A stretch of 64,000 nucleotides of DNA from Acidobacteriota bacterium (lineage in GTDB: Bacteria; Acidobacteriota; Holophagae; Acanthopleuribacterales; Acanthopleuribacteraceae): positions 225,682-289,681 of the forward strand of contig JAGQSC010000025.1 in assembly GCA_020439745.1 (NCBI GenBank), read 5' to 3'. Shown piece after piece: positions 9,300 through 17,243 of this stretch. The notes beneath the pieces are model-generated. The model was not told the origin of the DNA, did not search any database, and saw only the letters and a list, made by a program, of their open reading frames with translations. How positions within the stretch are numbered: the stretch's first letter is position 1; each line of letters begins with the position of its first letter. A program made the position numbers and the translations under genes.

Positions 9300-9389
9300 G
9301 GAGAGATGCCAGAGTGGTCGAATGGGGCAGACTCGAAATCTGTTGATCCGCTTGCGGATCCTAGGGTTCGAATCCCTATCTCTCCGCCA
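9300..9389 (+). tRNA. tRNA-Ser (anticodon CGA)
   Basis: The 90-base gene has acceptor strands GGAGAGA and TCTCTCC, an encoded G discriminator and CCA. The anticodon arm GCAGA-CTCGAAA-TCTGT gives anticodon CGA, reading codon UCG. A long variable arm (GATCCGCTTGCGGATC) is typical of class II serine tRNAs, and the T-arm is AGGGTTCGAATCCCT. A clear promoter sits directly upstream. Confidence 0.95.
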
Positions 9390-9430
9390 TTGTTCCCCTC
9401 CCGTATTGAAGGGCGTATAGAGACATCAGA

Positions 9431-9674
9431 CTACCACCCCGGCTCTTCGAGCCACCCCTCCGGTGGAGGGGAATAGAGAGGGGTGCCGCATTTCACGTTA
9501 CACTTCAAGTTCTCTGGCAGCACTTGGACCTGTAACAAGAGTTGACGCGAGGAACAAGCGAAGCAACACGGGTGTTTTATTCCCCTCCAGTGGAGGGGTG
9601 GATGGCGAAGCAACACGGGTGTTTTATTCCCCTCCAGTGGAGGGGTGGATGGCGAAGCCAGACGGGGTGGTCTA
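9431..9674. repeat. inverted-repeat-bounded palindromic element with tandem 47-bp units
   Basis: The left copy (9431-9475) is the reverse complement of a motif present at 9588-9604, 9635-9651 and the right end: a perfect-arm palindrome of CCCCTCC and GGAGGGG, followed by GTGG..CGAAG and then ACGGGGTGGTCTA. Between them, a 47-bp unit is repeated exactly twice in tandem (9558-9604 and 9605-9651), with a third partial copy to 9674. The right end runs into the stop codon of the PQQ-like gene. It resembles the short, dispersed, non-coding palindromic repeats seen in many genomes. The reading frames across it are translations of the repeat and not genes. Confidence 0.75.
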
Positions 9675-10874
9675 TCGAGCGATGTTGTAGGCCAACAGCA
9701 CATCGCCGTGACGCACGTACAAACGGCCATCTGTGATCACTGGATGGGCCCAATGGTGGGAACTGCCTTTTTCCACCTTGAAGGAACTCACGACTTTCAT
9801 GTTCTTGGGATTGGGGTCCACCAGCGAGAACTGACCCTTCTCCCCATAACAGTAAAGACGCCCGTCCGCGTAGACGGTGGATCCTTTGCCGACGTCTTTG
9901 ACTTCCGCAACCACCGATCCGGTCATCATGTCGAGGCAGATCAAGTGTCCCTTATTCGACGTGCCATAGACATAGCCATCCAAGGTTACGGCTCCGCCAT
10001 GATGAATATCCAGGCTGTCTTCTTTCCACATCTTCTTGATGGAACTGCCGTCCTCTGATAATTGAAAGCCTGTACCTCCTTGGCCGTATCCATCTGAAAC
10101 ATAGATCTGGTTCCCATGAAAAACGGGTGATACAGCGTGAATGGCGTATTGGGCGGGATAATCGTATTGCCACTTCACCTGGCCATTGTTTGGGTCCACA
10201 CCCAACATAGCACTGGCGGTCATAGTGATCAGTTGCCGGGTGTGCTGCGATTCAAAGACGCGAATACTACAGAAAGAAGCTTTTTGATCGGTACCCTTGC
10301 TCTTCCAGATCACTTCTCCGTTCAACTTGTTGAGTGCCATGACGGTACCTTCAGAGCTACCAGGCGTGAATATGACGTGATCGCCATCGATCAACACGTT
10401 TTCAGCCATGCCAAAATAGCTATTTTCCTGGGCCGCGTTCATGTCTTTTGGGGCATCGTGCTGCCATACCACGGATCCGTCTGATGTTTTGAGGCAGGCA
10501 AGAATTCCGCTGCCCGTCAAGACGTATAGAAAATCGCCATCAACCGTTGGAGTTGATCGTGAGCCTGGATATCCGCCACCCGGATGTTCTGCGCCCAGAC
10601 GTGTCTTCCATACATAGGTGCCGTCAGTGTCTAGCGCGTACACGTACGCGGTTTGTTGTGGGGAACCTGTGGTGTAGATACGATCACCCACGATGGCAAC
10701 GGATGCGAAGCCTTCGCCTAGACCTTCGGTTGCCCAGATCTCGTTTGGCCCCGAATCCGGCCAGGAGGACATGAGTTGCTTGGCCGGAAACACACCGTCT
10801 CGGTTTGGGCCGCGGAATTGCGGACTGTCCGCAGCAAGGACAGATAGGGCGCATAAGATGGGAATCAATGTCAT
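9672..10874 (-). CDS. exported PQQ-like beta-propeller repeat protein
   Basis: This is a 400-residue protein with signal peptide MTLIPILCALSVLAAD. An FRGPNRDGV motif follows, which is characteristic of the PQQ_2/'outer membrane protein assembly BamB-like' propellers of Acidobacteria and Planctomycetes. Repeated blades read GDRIYTTG, GDFLYVLTG, GNQIYVSDGYG, DGRLYCYGEKG and DGRLYVRHGDVLLAY. It is probably periplasmic. Whether it binds PQQ is not shown, since most family members are structural propellers. The stop codon abuts the palindromic repeat element. The gene downstream of it on the minus strand is separated by the tRNA-Ser, so it is likely transcribed alone or after the DUF1801 gene. Confidence 0.85.
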   Translation of the reverse strand: MTLIPILCALSVLAADSPQFRGPNRDGVFPAKQLMSSWPDSGPNEIWATEGLGEGFASVAIVGDRIYTTGSPQQTAYVYALDTDGTYVWKTRLGAEHPGGGYPGSRSTPTVDGDFLYVLTGSGILACLKTSDGSVVWQHDAPKDMNAAQENSYFGMAENVLIDGDHVIFTPGSSEGTVMALNKLNGEVIWKSKGTDQKASFCSIRVFESQHTRQLITMTASAMLGVDPNNGQVKWQYDYPAQYAIHAVSPVFHGNQIYVSDGYGQGGTGFQLSEDGSSIKKMWKEDSLDIHHGGAVTLDGYVYGTSNKGHLICLDMMTGSVVAEVKDVGKGSTVYADGRLYCYGEKGQFSLVDPNPKNMKVVSSFKVEKGSSHHWAHPVITDGRLYVRHGDVLLAYNIAR

Positions 10875-10894
10875 CAGGTACTCCGATTTGTCGA

Positions 10895-11314
10895 TTAAGT
10901 ATTGTATTTTTTCTTCATGGCTGTGACAGAATCAGTGATCAGGGTCTTCAAGATATCCAGGTCAATGTCCGAAAGGCGCTTGATGTACAAACACGACTTG
11001 CCGGTGCTGTGTTTGCCCAGTCGAGCGAGCAGGTCTTCGTAACGCGAGAATCCCGGCATGATGTATAGCGTGATGTTCTGCTTGCGAGGGGAAAAACCAA
11101 CCAGCATCCACTCACCTTTGCGCCCGCTCTCATAAACGTATTTGTACCTGCCAAAACCCACAATACTGGACCCCCACATCTCTGCATCGCATCCCGTAAT
11201 CTCTTGCATCATGGTGCAGATTTGAAGGCTGTCCTGCTTCTTTTGGTCCGGCGTTACATTTGCCAAGAAATCGGCCACATTGCTGGTATTCACTTTGGTT
11301 TTTAGATCTGCCAC
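10895..11314 (-). CDS. DUF1801 domain-containing protein
   Basis: The 139-residue cytoplasmic protein matches the DUF1801 (YdhG-like) fold family. It has an N-terminal KTKVNTSNVADFLANV, a central EMWGSSIVGFGRYKYVYES with the family's W..-vGFG.Y.Y-type signature, the MLVGFSPRKQNITLYIMPG strand pair and the GKSCLYIKRLSDIDLDIL C-terminus. Function in the family is unknown; some members are fused or linked to iron or stress proteins. It lies 20 bases upstream of the PQQ-like gene on the same strand, so co-transcription is plausible. Confidence 0.82.
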   Translation of the reverse strand: MADLKTKVNTSNVADFLANVTPDQKKQDSLQICTMMQEITGCDAEMWGSSIVGFGRYKYVYESGRKGEWMLVGFSPRKQNITLYIMPGFSRYEDLLARLGKHSTGKSCLYIKRLSDIDLDILKTLITDSVTAMKKKYNT

Positions 11315-11421
11315 TGTGGTTACTCCGAAGAAGTTATGTGCATAAGCTTATCATCTAAGGTAACGGTTCATTGTGGCGTAATGTTGCGATTTGAAAGGGG
11401 TGTGCCAGTGCAAATTGAGCC

Positions 11422-11456
11422 AAAAAAAAAGACCGGGACCCCAAAAGGCCCCGGCT
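11422..11456 (-). terminator. intrinsic terminator (minus strand)
   Basis: On the minus strand an 8-bp GC-rich stem (CCGGGGCC with GGTCCCGG, one G-U pair) and a 6-base loop are followed by nine T residues. It lies downstream of the small gene at 11535-11702 and upstream of the DUF1801 gene, so it closes that small transcript. Confidence 0.85.
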
Positions 11457-11534
11457 AGGCAAACGCCCCCATATCAAGGATGACCCTTTTATCAGCGGGG
11501 GATAGGATCAGAGGCACCCCAGGGACGAATGAAA

Positions 11535-11702
11535 TCAGTTGTCTTGTGAATCTTCAGGTTGTTCCGATTCGGGGTCACTGCCTTTGTCGGCAAGAACAGT
11601 ACAGGAAAAGGGATACTTGACGTATCCCCTTTCTTGATGTGTCGGATGAATCCGCGCATTGCCACCTGGTTCCACTTTTAATAAAAGTTCCTTGAAGATC
11701 AT
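11535..11702 (-). CDS. small uncharacterised protein, 55 residues
   Basis: A frame starting MIFKELLLKVEPGG begins at ATG 11702 with a good ribosome-binding site (GAGGA, five bases upstream). It ends at TGA 11535, and a strong intrinsic terminator follows 80 bases later. The N-terminal part is amphipathic. The middle reads RGYVKYPFSCTVLADKG, with one Cys. The C-terminus is strongly acidic and polar (DPESEQPEDSQDN). No signal peptide or membrane segment is present. I do not recognise the family. RBS plus terminator make it more credible than a random frame of this size. Confidence 0.6.
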   Translation of the reverse strand: MIFKELLLKVEPGGNARIHPTHQERGYVKYPFSCTVLADKGSDPESEQPEDSQDN

Positions 11703-12141
11703 GTTTTCCTCATCAAGGCGTTTCTGCCTTCTTCAATATTTGAAGAATGATGGATTTGGAGGTCATTCAACGATCTCACTGAATCATGAGCAAAATGCTT
11801 GCCAATAATCTGGCGTGGTTGTGAATGCTTGGAGACAAATGCCCCATCTGATGGGTAGATGAACAAATGGACAGAACGTGACTAGTCGTATCTATTTCAT
11901 ATCATTGATGTTCGGTCGTGAACCTGCGAGGGCCCGCGACACCTATTGCGCCAAACGACATCCCGACGTGTGATGACATCCCGGGTGTCTTCGCACAAGA
12001 GACAATCGGATGCATCATTGTTTAGCCAGCAGGCGCTGGCCAGCTTTACACCAGGGTCGCTACGTGATAGCTTCAACACTAGGAAATTTTCTGCCGCCTT
12101 AAGAACGTGTGTGAGTTTCAGAGTCCCTTTGGAGGTGTTCT
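11703..12141. other. intergenic stretch without a recognisable gene
   Basis: About 440 bases between two divergently transcribed genes. It should hold their promoters, but I see no convincing -35/-10 pair. Short frames on both strands here lack ribosome-binding sites and family features. No repeat, RNA gene or terminator stands out. Confidence 0.5.
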
Positions 12142-13815
12142 ATGTTTGGTTGGTTGTGTGCTGCTTTATGTTCGAGCTTGTTCATGGGCGAAGGTCCCGT
12201 GGCGGCTAGTGTCCACCCTGACCTTACCTACGACGTTCCGGTGATGTCGCTCAAACGCGACGAAGTGGTATTTGACCAAACGGTGAATCCGCTGCCCGAC
12301 GATGGTTGGTTGGGCTTCGAAGCGGCAGATCAATTACAACTGATTGCCGATGATTTCCAATTGCAGAGCGAGACCGACATCACACGTGTGTTGGTTTACG
12401 GCAACTACCAACAGGGGCGATCGATTACCCCCGAATACGCGGTGCTCGATATTTATAGCGATGCGCAGGGGTTGCCGGGCAGCTTGCTGTTTTCTCAAAT
12501 GTTCTCCATGCCTGACAATGCGTTCTCGGGCATGTTCGAATTGGCGCCCACAAACCTCACACTGGGTGCCGGTCGGTATTGGCTATCGGTGTATGAATAC
12601 TCCGATCAATCGGCATCGTCGTTTCCCAAGTGGTTTTGGTACTTCACGCAAGACATTCTGTTTGGCGAACCCGCGGCCTTTACGTTGAATCGGGAAACCT
12701 GGGCTTCTGCTCAGAACCAGGGCCAAGGGATTGGATTGACATCCATGGTGTTCCAGATCTATGGCATGGATGAGCCAGTGATTGAACCTCCGACGCTTCC
12801 GTCGCCGTCGTTTCTTTCCACGGCCAACTTCTACAATGATCGCGATGACAATCTGTTTTGTCAGTTCCCCGATCCCAATGGTGATAATGCATACACAGGC
12901 AGTGGCCGGCTGGCTTGGGAAGTCAGATTCACGGAAAACTGTGAGTTGTTGGGCAGCGCTCTAATCGATCAACCCAGCTACCCATTTGCGGTTTCGGTGC
13001 CTCACCCAAGTTCGGGACTTTACTTTATTGAAGTCAGACGCATCGTTGTGAACGGCAAACGCGACGACACGTCGCCCCCCTATGTGCAACCGGGCCCCAA
13101 CGCGGCAAACCCCTCCAATGAAATAAATCCTCGCTACTTGCTACACGTGCCCAAGATTGGTGGAGGTTTTAAAGGTGTAGTGCGTATCTTCAACCCAAAC
13201 CCCATACAAGATGCAGCCATGTTGTTGATTGCTTACAACAACTCGGGTCAGGAAGTATCGTCGGCGGCCATCAGCATTCCTACATTGGGTACACGCACAT
13301 ACGGTGTGTATGAGTCACCGGCAGGTGTCACCGTGGATGCGGTGTACTTCACAGCATATCGCGATCAATTGGCTTTCGTGGAGGCTCGTGAGATCAAGTC
13401 TGACCTTACGGAAGTGTTCATGTCTTATTACTCTTTATCATCAGGAGTCGGAGCAGACGTACCGGCTTCCAAAGCTGCCGACGGATCTTCGGTGGGGTTG
13501 GAGTTTACGTTGCAAAGTGGCAATCCCAGCGATGCCTATTGGGATGGCATTGCGGTGCTCAATTTGGACGACGCTACGGCCAACGTTTGGATCAAGCAAA
13601 GCGACAGCGGAGGTAACCTCTTGGGCGAGCGGTTCCTGGGTAACATTGCCCCAGACGGAAAGCTTTTGAGCGTGATTTCCAGTCAATTTCCGTTTGTTCC
13701 CTATGCCAAGTTCACCATTGAGTCGCGCAATGGCGTGTACATCCAGGTCCTTGGCTTGAATGGCTCCTTCGACAATGCCGTGCTGAAGGACAGCAAAATA
13801 TCCAAGAAACGATGA
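12142..13815 (+). CDS. exported protein with anchor-type N-domain and two copies of a repeat shared with 29115-31952
   Basis: This is a 557-residue protein whose ATG is preceded by GGAGGT at a good distance. The N-terminus (MFGWLCAALCSSLFMGEG) looks like a signal peptide. Residues 50-215 form an all-beta region (IADDFQLQSETDITRVLVYG; YAVLDIYSD; GAGRYWLSVYEY) like carbohydrate- or adhesion-type jelly rolls. From about residue 331 come two units with RYLLHVPKIGGGFKGVVRIF and YWDGIAVLNLDDATANVWI. These resemble the four repeats in the large PKD protein at 29115-31952. No catalytic motif is visible. The barrel gene 14 bases downstream is probably in the same operon. Confidence 0.7.
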   Translation: MFGWLCAALCSSLFMGEGPVAASVHPDLTYDVPVMSLKRDEVVFDQTVNPLPDDGWLGFEAADQLQLIADDFQLQSETDITRVLVYGNYQQGRSITPEYAVLDIYSDAQGLPGSLLFSQMFSMPDNAFSGMFELAPTNLTLGAGRYWLSVYEYSDQSASSFPKWFWYFTQDILFGEPAAFTLNRETWASAQNQGQGIGLTSMVFQIYGMDEPVIEPPTLPSPSFLSTANFYNDRDDNLFCQFPDPNGDNAYTGSGRLAWEVRFTENCELLGSALIDQPSYPFAVSVPHPSSGLYFIEVRRIVVNGKRDDTSPPYVQPGPNAANPSNEINPRYLLHVPKIGGGFKGVVRIFNPNPIQDAAMLLIAYNNSGQEVSSAAISIPTLGTRTYGVYESPAGVTVDAVYFTAYRDQLAFVEAREIKSDLTEVFMSYYSLSSGVGADVPASKAADGSSVGLEFTLQSGNPSDAYWDGIAVLNLDDATANVWIKQSDSGGNLLGERFLGNIAPDGKLLSVISSQFPFVPYAKFTIESRNGVYIQVLGLNGSFDNAVLKDSKISKKR

Positions 13816-13829
13816 GTTGAGGTAGAACC

Positions 13830-14732
13830 ATGAAAATCTGTTTGATATTGATGATGTCCCTGAGTTTGATGGCTGGGGATGGATGGTCGGTGACGGTTGA
13901 GGTGCAGGGATGGAACACGAATTCAGGCCTTCAATGGGACGCTGGTGGTAACTCAGGTGGCGATTCGACGCTGCACACCACCGATTTTCCCGATGACGAA
14001 ATTCTTCCAACGCTCGCGGTGAACCTGACATTTGGGCGCGTTTTTGCCGCATTGAGCAAGTCATTTGAGACGGAATACGATGGCGATCATGCGCTTTTTG
14101 CTCAGCGTACCTTCACGACTGCCACCTCCACCCAGACCGACAGACACTTTGTCACCTATGACGCCGTGCTCGATCGCGAGGATCTGGACCTGACGGTTGG
14201 CTGGGTAGTGGGTAGTGGCTTCATCGTGATTGGTGGTTACAAAACCATTGAATTTAACGAACACACGGCGGAAAGGTCATACAGGTTGGATGTCACGCTA
14301 CAGGGTTCAGAGGGGGATCCCGTTAATGTGACTTTTAACGATCTACACGATCCCAACCGCCAATTTGATGAAACCTACGATTACAAGGGCCCCTTTTTGG
14401 GGGTGGCCTATGCCAAGGGTTTTGACCGATTCACGTTCAGCGGCAACATCGCTTACGCCGATTTAGACGGTGATTACGAATTCAAAGCCACGCAAATCAC
14501 CGTAGATCCCATTACGCAGCAACAAACAGGACAGCAATCTCTGTTGGATTCAGGCAGCAGTTCAGCAGATGGGATTTCATTCACGGTGACCGGTGCGTAT
14601 GCGGTAACAGACTGGTTTGGTGTTTCATTGGCCTATAAATCTCAAAAATACGATGCCAGTCAAGATGGTAACCTGCTCATTCCGGACCTAGATGCGGACG
14701 GTTTCCTGTTTGGGTTCCGTTTTACACTCTAG
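13830..14732 (+). CDS. predicted outer-membrane beta-barrel protein
   Basis: The 300-residue protein has a signal peptide (MKICLILMMSLSLMAGDG). Alternating hydrophobic and polar strands rich in aromatic residues follow, and it ends GFLFGFRFTL, the kind of C-terminal strand used for outer-membrane insertion. It follows the exported protein at 12142-13815 by 14 bases, with a GAGGTAGAACC ribosome-binding region in the gap. The stop overlaps the convergent cytochrome gene by 4 bases. No porin or enzyme family is recognised. A similar overall design, with no obvious close identity, occurs at 62408-63406. Confidence 0.68.
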   Translation: MKICLILMMSLSLMAGDGWSVTVEVQGWNTNSGLQWDAGGNSGGDSTLHTTDFPDDEILPTLAVNLTFGRVFAALSKSFETEYDGDHALFAQRTFTTATSTQTDRHFVTYDAVLDREDLDLTVGWVVGSGFIVIGGYKTIEFNEHTAERSYRLDVTLQGSEGDPVNVTFNDLHDPNRQFDETYDYKGPFLGVAYAKGFDRFTFSGNIAYADLDGDYEFKATQITVDPITQQQTGQQSLLDSGSSSADGISFTVTGAYAVTDWFGVSLAYKSQKYDASQDGNLLIPDLDADGFLFGFRFTL

Positions 14733-15529
14733 TAATCGTACTGAGGTTGGTGGTCTGGAGCATCGGTATCGCGCAGCCAACGAATGTAGGTGAGGATGGC
14801 CTGGATGTCGTCCTCACTTATCTTTCCTTCGTAGGCGGGCATTTGAAATAACTGGCGCTTGGTAAAGAAGCCAGCGATGGGATGATTTTCCAGGCGTTTT
14901 AGACCACCGTTTCGAATCCACAGCTCCAGTTCCTTATCGCTGTGTACCAAGTGCTCAAAATTCTTGCCGTTCCAGGCAGGAATAAAACCAGCCATGGAAT
15001 CTGGATTGGGTGTATCCAGTCGACCGCCTAACCCGTGGCACGAAAAACAGCCGGCGAGGGCCGCCGCTTTGTAGCCCCGTTCTACGTCTTCTGTAGCCGG
15101 CCAAACGATGCCCGACACGGACTCATAATAAGCAACCAAGGCATCAAGCTGTCCTCGGGAGATACGGGTTCGATATGCAGGCATGGGGGCTGCCATTTCT
15201 GCGCGTTTAGCATCGTAACGGGGCGACAATCGCAGACGTTCCGGTGCGCCATCAAGAATCCATTCCTCTAGTTCGGTACGATTCTTCATGGACATCATGA
15301 ACGAAAATCCTTGCCATGAAGGGATCTCGCCTGACTCAGACCCCGGATTCGCCACCCCACCATGACCTTCACTGCCATGGCAGTTGAAGCATCCGAGTTG
15401 GTTTGCCAGACGGAATCCCTTGGTTTCCATGGTGACGGGTTCGGCCAGGAAAAACGCCCTGACTGGCGCAGTGAAGAAACCAGCCAGGGCCACCAGGATC
15501 ACGATGGGTATGAAAACCCAGCGCTTCAT
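14729..15529 (-). CDS. membrane-anchored diheme cytochrome c
   Basis: The 266-residue protein starts with an uncleaved or cleavable hydrophobic helix (FIPIVILVALAGFF). It carries two c-type domains with heme-binding CFNCH (Cys47, Cys50, His51) and CFSCH (Cys161, Cys164, His165). Each is followed by a likely axial Met in an MPAY motif and a C-terminal helix (LDALVAYYESV; DIQAILTYIRWL). It is predicted to be a periplasmic electron carrier. Its start overlaps by ATGA the stop of the upstream small Cys/His protein, so the two are co-translated and may work together. No terminal oxidase or dehydrogenase is adjacent. Confidence 0.9.
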   Translation of the reverse strand: MKRWVFIPIVILVALAGFFTAPVRAFFLAEPVTMETKGFRLANQLGCFNCHGSEGHGGVANPGSESGEIPSWQGFSFMMSMKNRTELEEWILDGAPERLRLSPRYDAKRAEMAAPMPAYRTRISRGQLDALVAYYESVSGIVWPATEDVERGYKAAALAGCFSCHGLGGRLDTPNPDSMAGFIPAWNGKNFEHLVHSDKELELWIRNGGLKRLENHPIAGFFTKRQLFQMPAYEGKISEDDIQAILTYIRWLRDTDAPDHQPQYDY

Positions 15530-15876
15530 TCGATAATAGCGGCTACTTGAATCGCTTTCATGCCGTTCTTCTCAAACACCGTGCCTTGTACGGTTACGGT
15601 AGAAGCGGCTTTCTCTTTTGCGGCGGCATAGGCGTCTGCGTTGTCGTGATTCTCGATGATCAAGTACAAATCGCCACTTTCAGTGAGAACGCCAATGGGC
15701 AATCCTTTCTTGGCGCAGCCCATGGCACACTTGGCGTGCTTTTCTCCACGCGCTCCGTGACTGACGTAACAGGACATATCAACGATCTCGCCTTTGACGT
15801 CCATGGTTTCTCCGTCTCCAGCAAACGCGAACATGGATCCGGCGATAAGGATCATTGCGAGGGTTTTCTTAATCAT
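15526..15876 (-). CDS. small periplasmic Cys/His-motif protein
   Basis: The 116-residue protein has a clear signal peptide (MIKKTLAMILIAGSMFAFAG). The mature part has the compact motif EIVDMSCYVSHGARGEKH followed by AKCAMGC, giving three Cys and two His within about 30 residues. A beta-rich domain then ends VTVQGTVFEKNGMKAIQVAAI, reminiscent of an OB-like fold. Similar proteins with a D-x-x-C-Y...H..C...C pattern are seen in Acidobacteria and Planctomycetes without an assigned function. Metal, heme or thiol binding is likely. Coupling to the diheme cytochrome by a 4-base overlap suggests a redox role. Confidence 0.7.
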   Translation of the reverse strand: MIKKTLAMILIAGSMFAFAGDGETMDVKGEIVDMSCYVSHGARGEKHAKCAMGCAKKGLPIGVLTESGDLYLIIENHDNADAYAAAKEKAASTVTVQGTVFEKNGMKAIQVAAIIE

Positions 15877-16060
15877 AATTGCTCCTTTGATGTTTCGGGA
15901 TGGGCTCTAATACTCTCATGAAACCCGCTCCAATCTATGAACAAATATTTCAGGTAAAAAGATGTCACTTCTTGTACTTTTTTTTGAAAACCGACTGAAC
16001 CTTTTGTTGAGTCAGTGCGTTAAAGCCAGCAAGAGGATGACAATGACGAGGAGGGGACTC

Positions 16061-17155
16061 GTGAAAAAGATAATAATGGGAGTAGTTGCTGTGTTGTTGG
16101 GCGTGATCGGCTTTGCCGTCATCTCCCAACAACCTGTACAGGCGTCTCAAAAACAAAGTTCAAATCAGAATTCGGACGACAAAAAAGAAGAAAAGGCAGT
16201 GGTTTATAACGTAACCGCCGCCGCAGTTGATGCTCGCGACATGAAGCTCTACCTCAATAGTACAGCCACCCTCCGAGCAGATAGCCAAATCGACATATTC
16301 GCCAAAGCCGCTGGCCAAGTGGTGGATGTGGCTGCAGAAGAAGGTGCCCATGTGAAGAAGGGCGATGTGCTCTTGCAGCTGGACCGGCAGAACGCCGAAT
16401 TGGAGTTGGAGCAGGCACGCGTCAATCTGAGCAAAGCAGATATGGAGTTCAAACGTATCGAAGAGAGTTTCCAAAAGAACCTCGTGGCGGCCGAAGAACA
16501 CGATCGCCGCAGATTCGAGCGTGATAGTGCCTTGTCCGCATACAACTTAGCGGAATACAAAGTGAGTCTGACCCAGGTGGTCGCACCATTTGATGGCACC
16601 ATAACCGGTCGCTATGTGGAACTTGGTCAGACCATTCAACCCACGGAGAAGTTATTCAATCTCGCGAAATTGACACCGCTTGAGGCAGACCTTTATATAC
16701 CTGAAGCCAAAGCTTCGGTGGTTAAAGAAGGTCAGGTGGTGTTGCTTAGTCGCCAAGATGGTTTTGAGGATGCGTTTCAAGGATCGGTGATGCGCGTGTC
16801 GCCCGTGGTCGATCGTGAAACCGGAACCGTCAAAGTAACGGTTGGCGTGCACAAAGTGCCGAACACAGTCCGGCCTGGTACCTATGTGCATGTACGAGTG
16901 GTCACTCAAGAACTTCAAGAAGTGCTTTCACTTCCCAAGAAGGCTGTTGTGTTTGACAGTCGGCAAAATGCATCCGTCTTTGTGATCGAAGACGGAGCTG
17001 AGGAAGGCAAGCGCACGGTGCGCCGAGTTGATATTTCACTGGGTGCCGAAGACGGTGGATTTGTACAGATCAGCCAGGGCCTTGAACATGGTCAGGCCGT
17101 AGTCGTGACAGGCAAGGAAGCGCTCAAAGACGGCGCGCTTGTAAACGAAACCTAA
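16061..17155 (+). CDS. RND efflux periplasmic adaptor (membrane fusion protein)
   Basis: I choose GTG at 16061 as start because GAGGAGGGG lies just upstream and the product then begins with a signal-anchor (KKIIMGVVAVLLGVIGFAVI). The 364-residue protein has the HlyD/AcrA layout. A lipoyl half-motif (GQVVDVAAEEGAHVKKGD..LLQLD) comes first. A helical hairpin (residues about 95-150) follows, then the second lipoyl half (VVAPFDGTITGRYVELGQ) and a barrel domain with SPVVDRETGTVKV and RPGTYVHV. It links the pumps of the next two genes to an outer-membrane channel. No TolC-type gene is present in the window. Confidence 0.92.
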   Translation: MKKIIMGVVAVLLGVIGFAVISQQPVQASQKQSSNQNSDDKKEEKAVVYNVTAAAVDARDMKLYLNSTATLRADSQIDIFAKAAGQVVDVAAEEGAHVKKGDVLLQLDRQNAELELEQARVNLSKADMEFKRIEESFQKNLVAAEEHDRRRFERDSALSAYNLAEYKVSLTQVVAPFDGTITGRYVELGQTIQPTEKLFNLAKLTPLEADLYIPEAKASVVKEGQVVLLSRQDGFEDAFQGSVMRVSPVVDRETGTVKVTVGVHKVPNTVRPGTYVHVRVVTQELQEVLSLPKKAVVFDSRQNASVFVIEDGAEEGKRTVRRVDISLGAEDGGFVQISQGLEHGQAVVVTGKEALKDGALVNET

Positions 17156-17243
17156 AACTTATTGGTGTGCCACTACGCCAGCTCCTCGCACGGATCGCGT
17201 GTGATGGGCTGGCGTGCGCCTGAGACGGGAAGAGGAGAATTCC

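Noticed and set aside
9558..9651. Tandem repeat as a CRISPR array
   Set aside because: The two 47-bp units are head-to-tail with no spacer between them, and no cas gene is nearby.
9431..9730. Frames across the palindromic element as small genes
   Set aside because: They are translations of the repeat (Pro/Leu-rich, repeated peptides) with no ribosome-binding site.
11897..12209. Short frames on both strands before 12142
   Set aside because: They have no ribosome-binding site or family signal. The plus-strand one runs out of frame into the real gene.
13441..14064. Minus-strand 207-codon frame
   Set aside because: It lies across two well-supported plus-strand genes and has no ribosome-binding site or recognisable domain.
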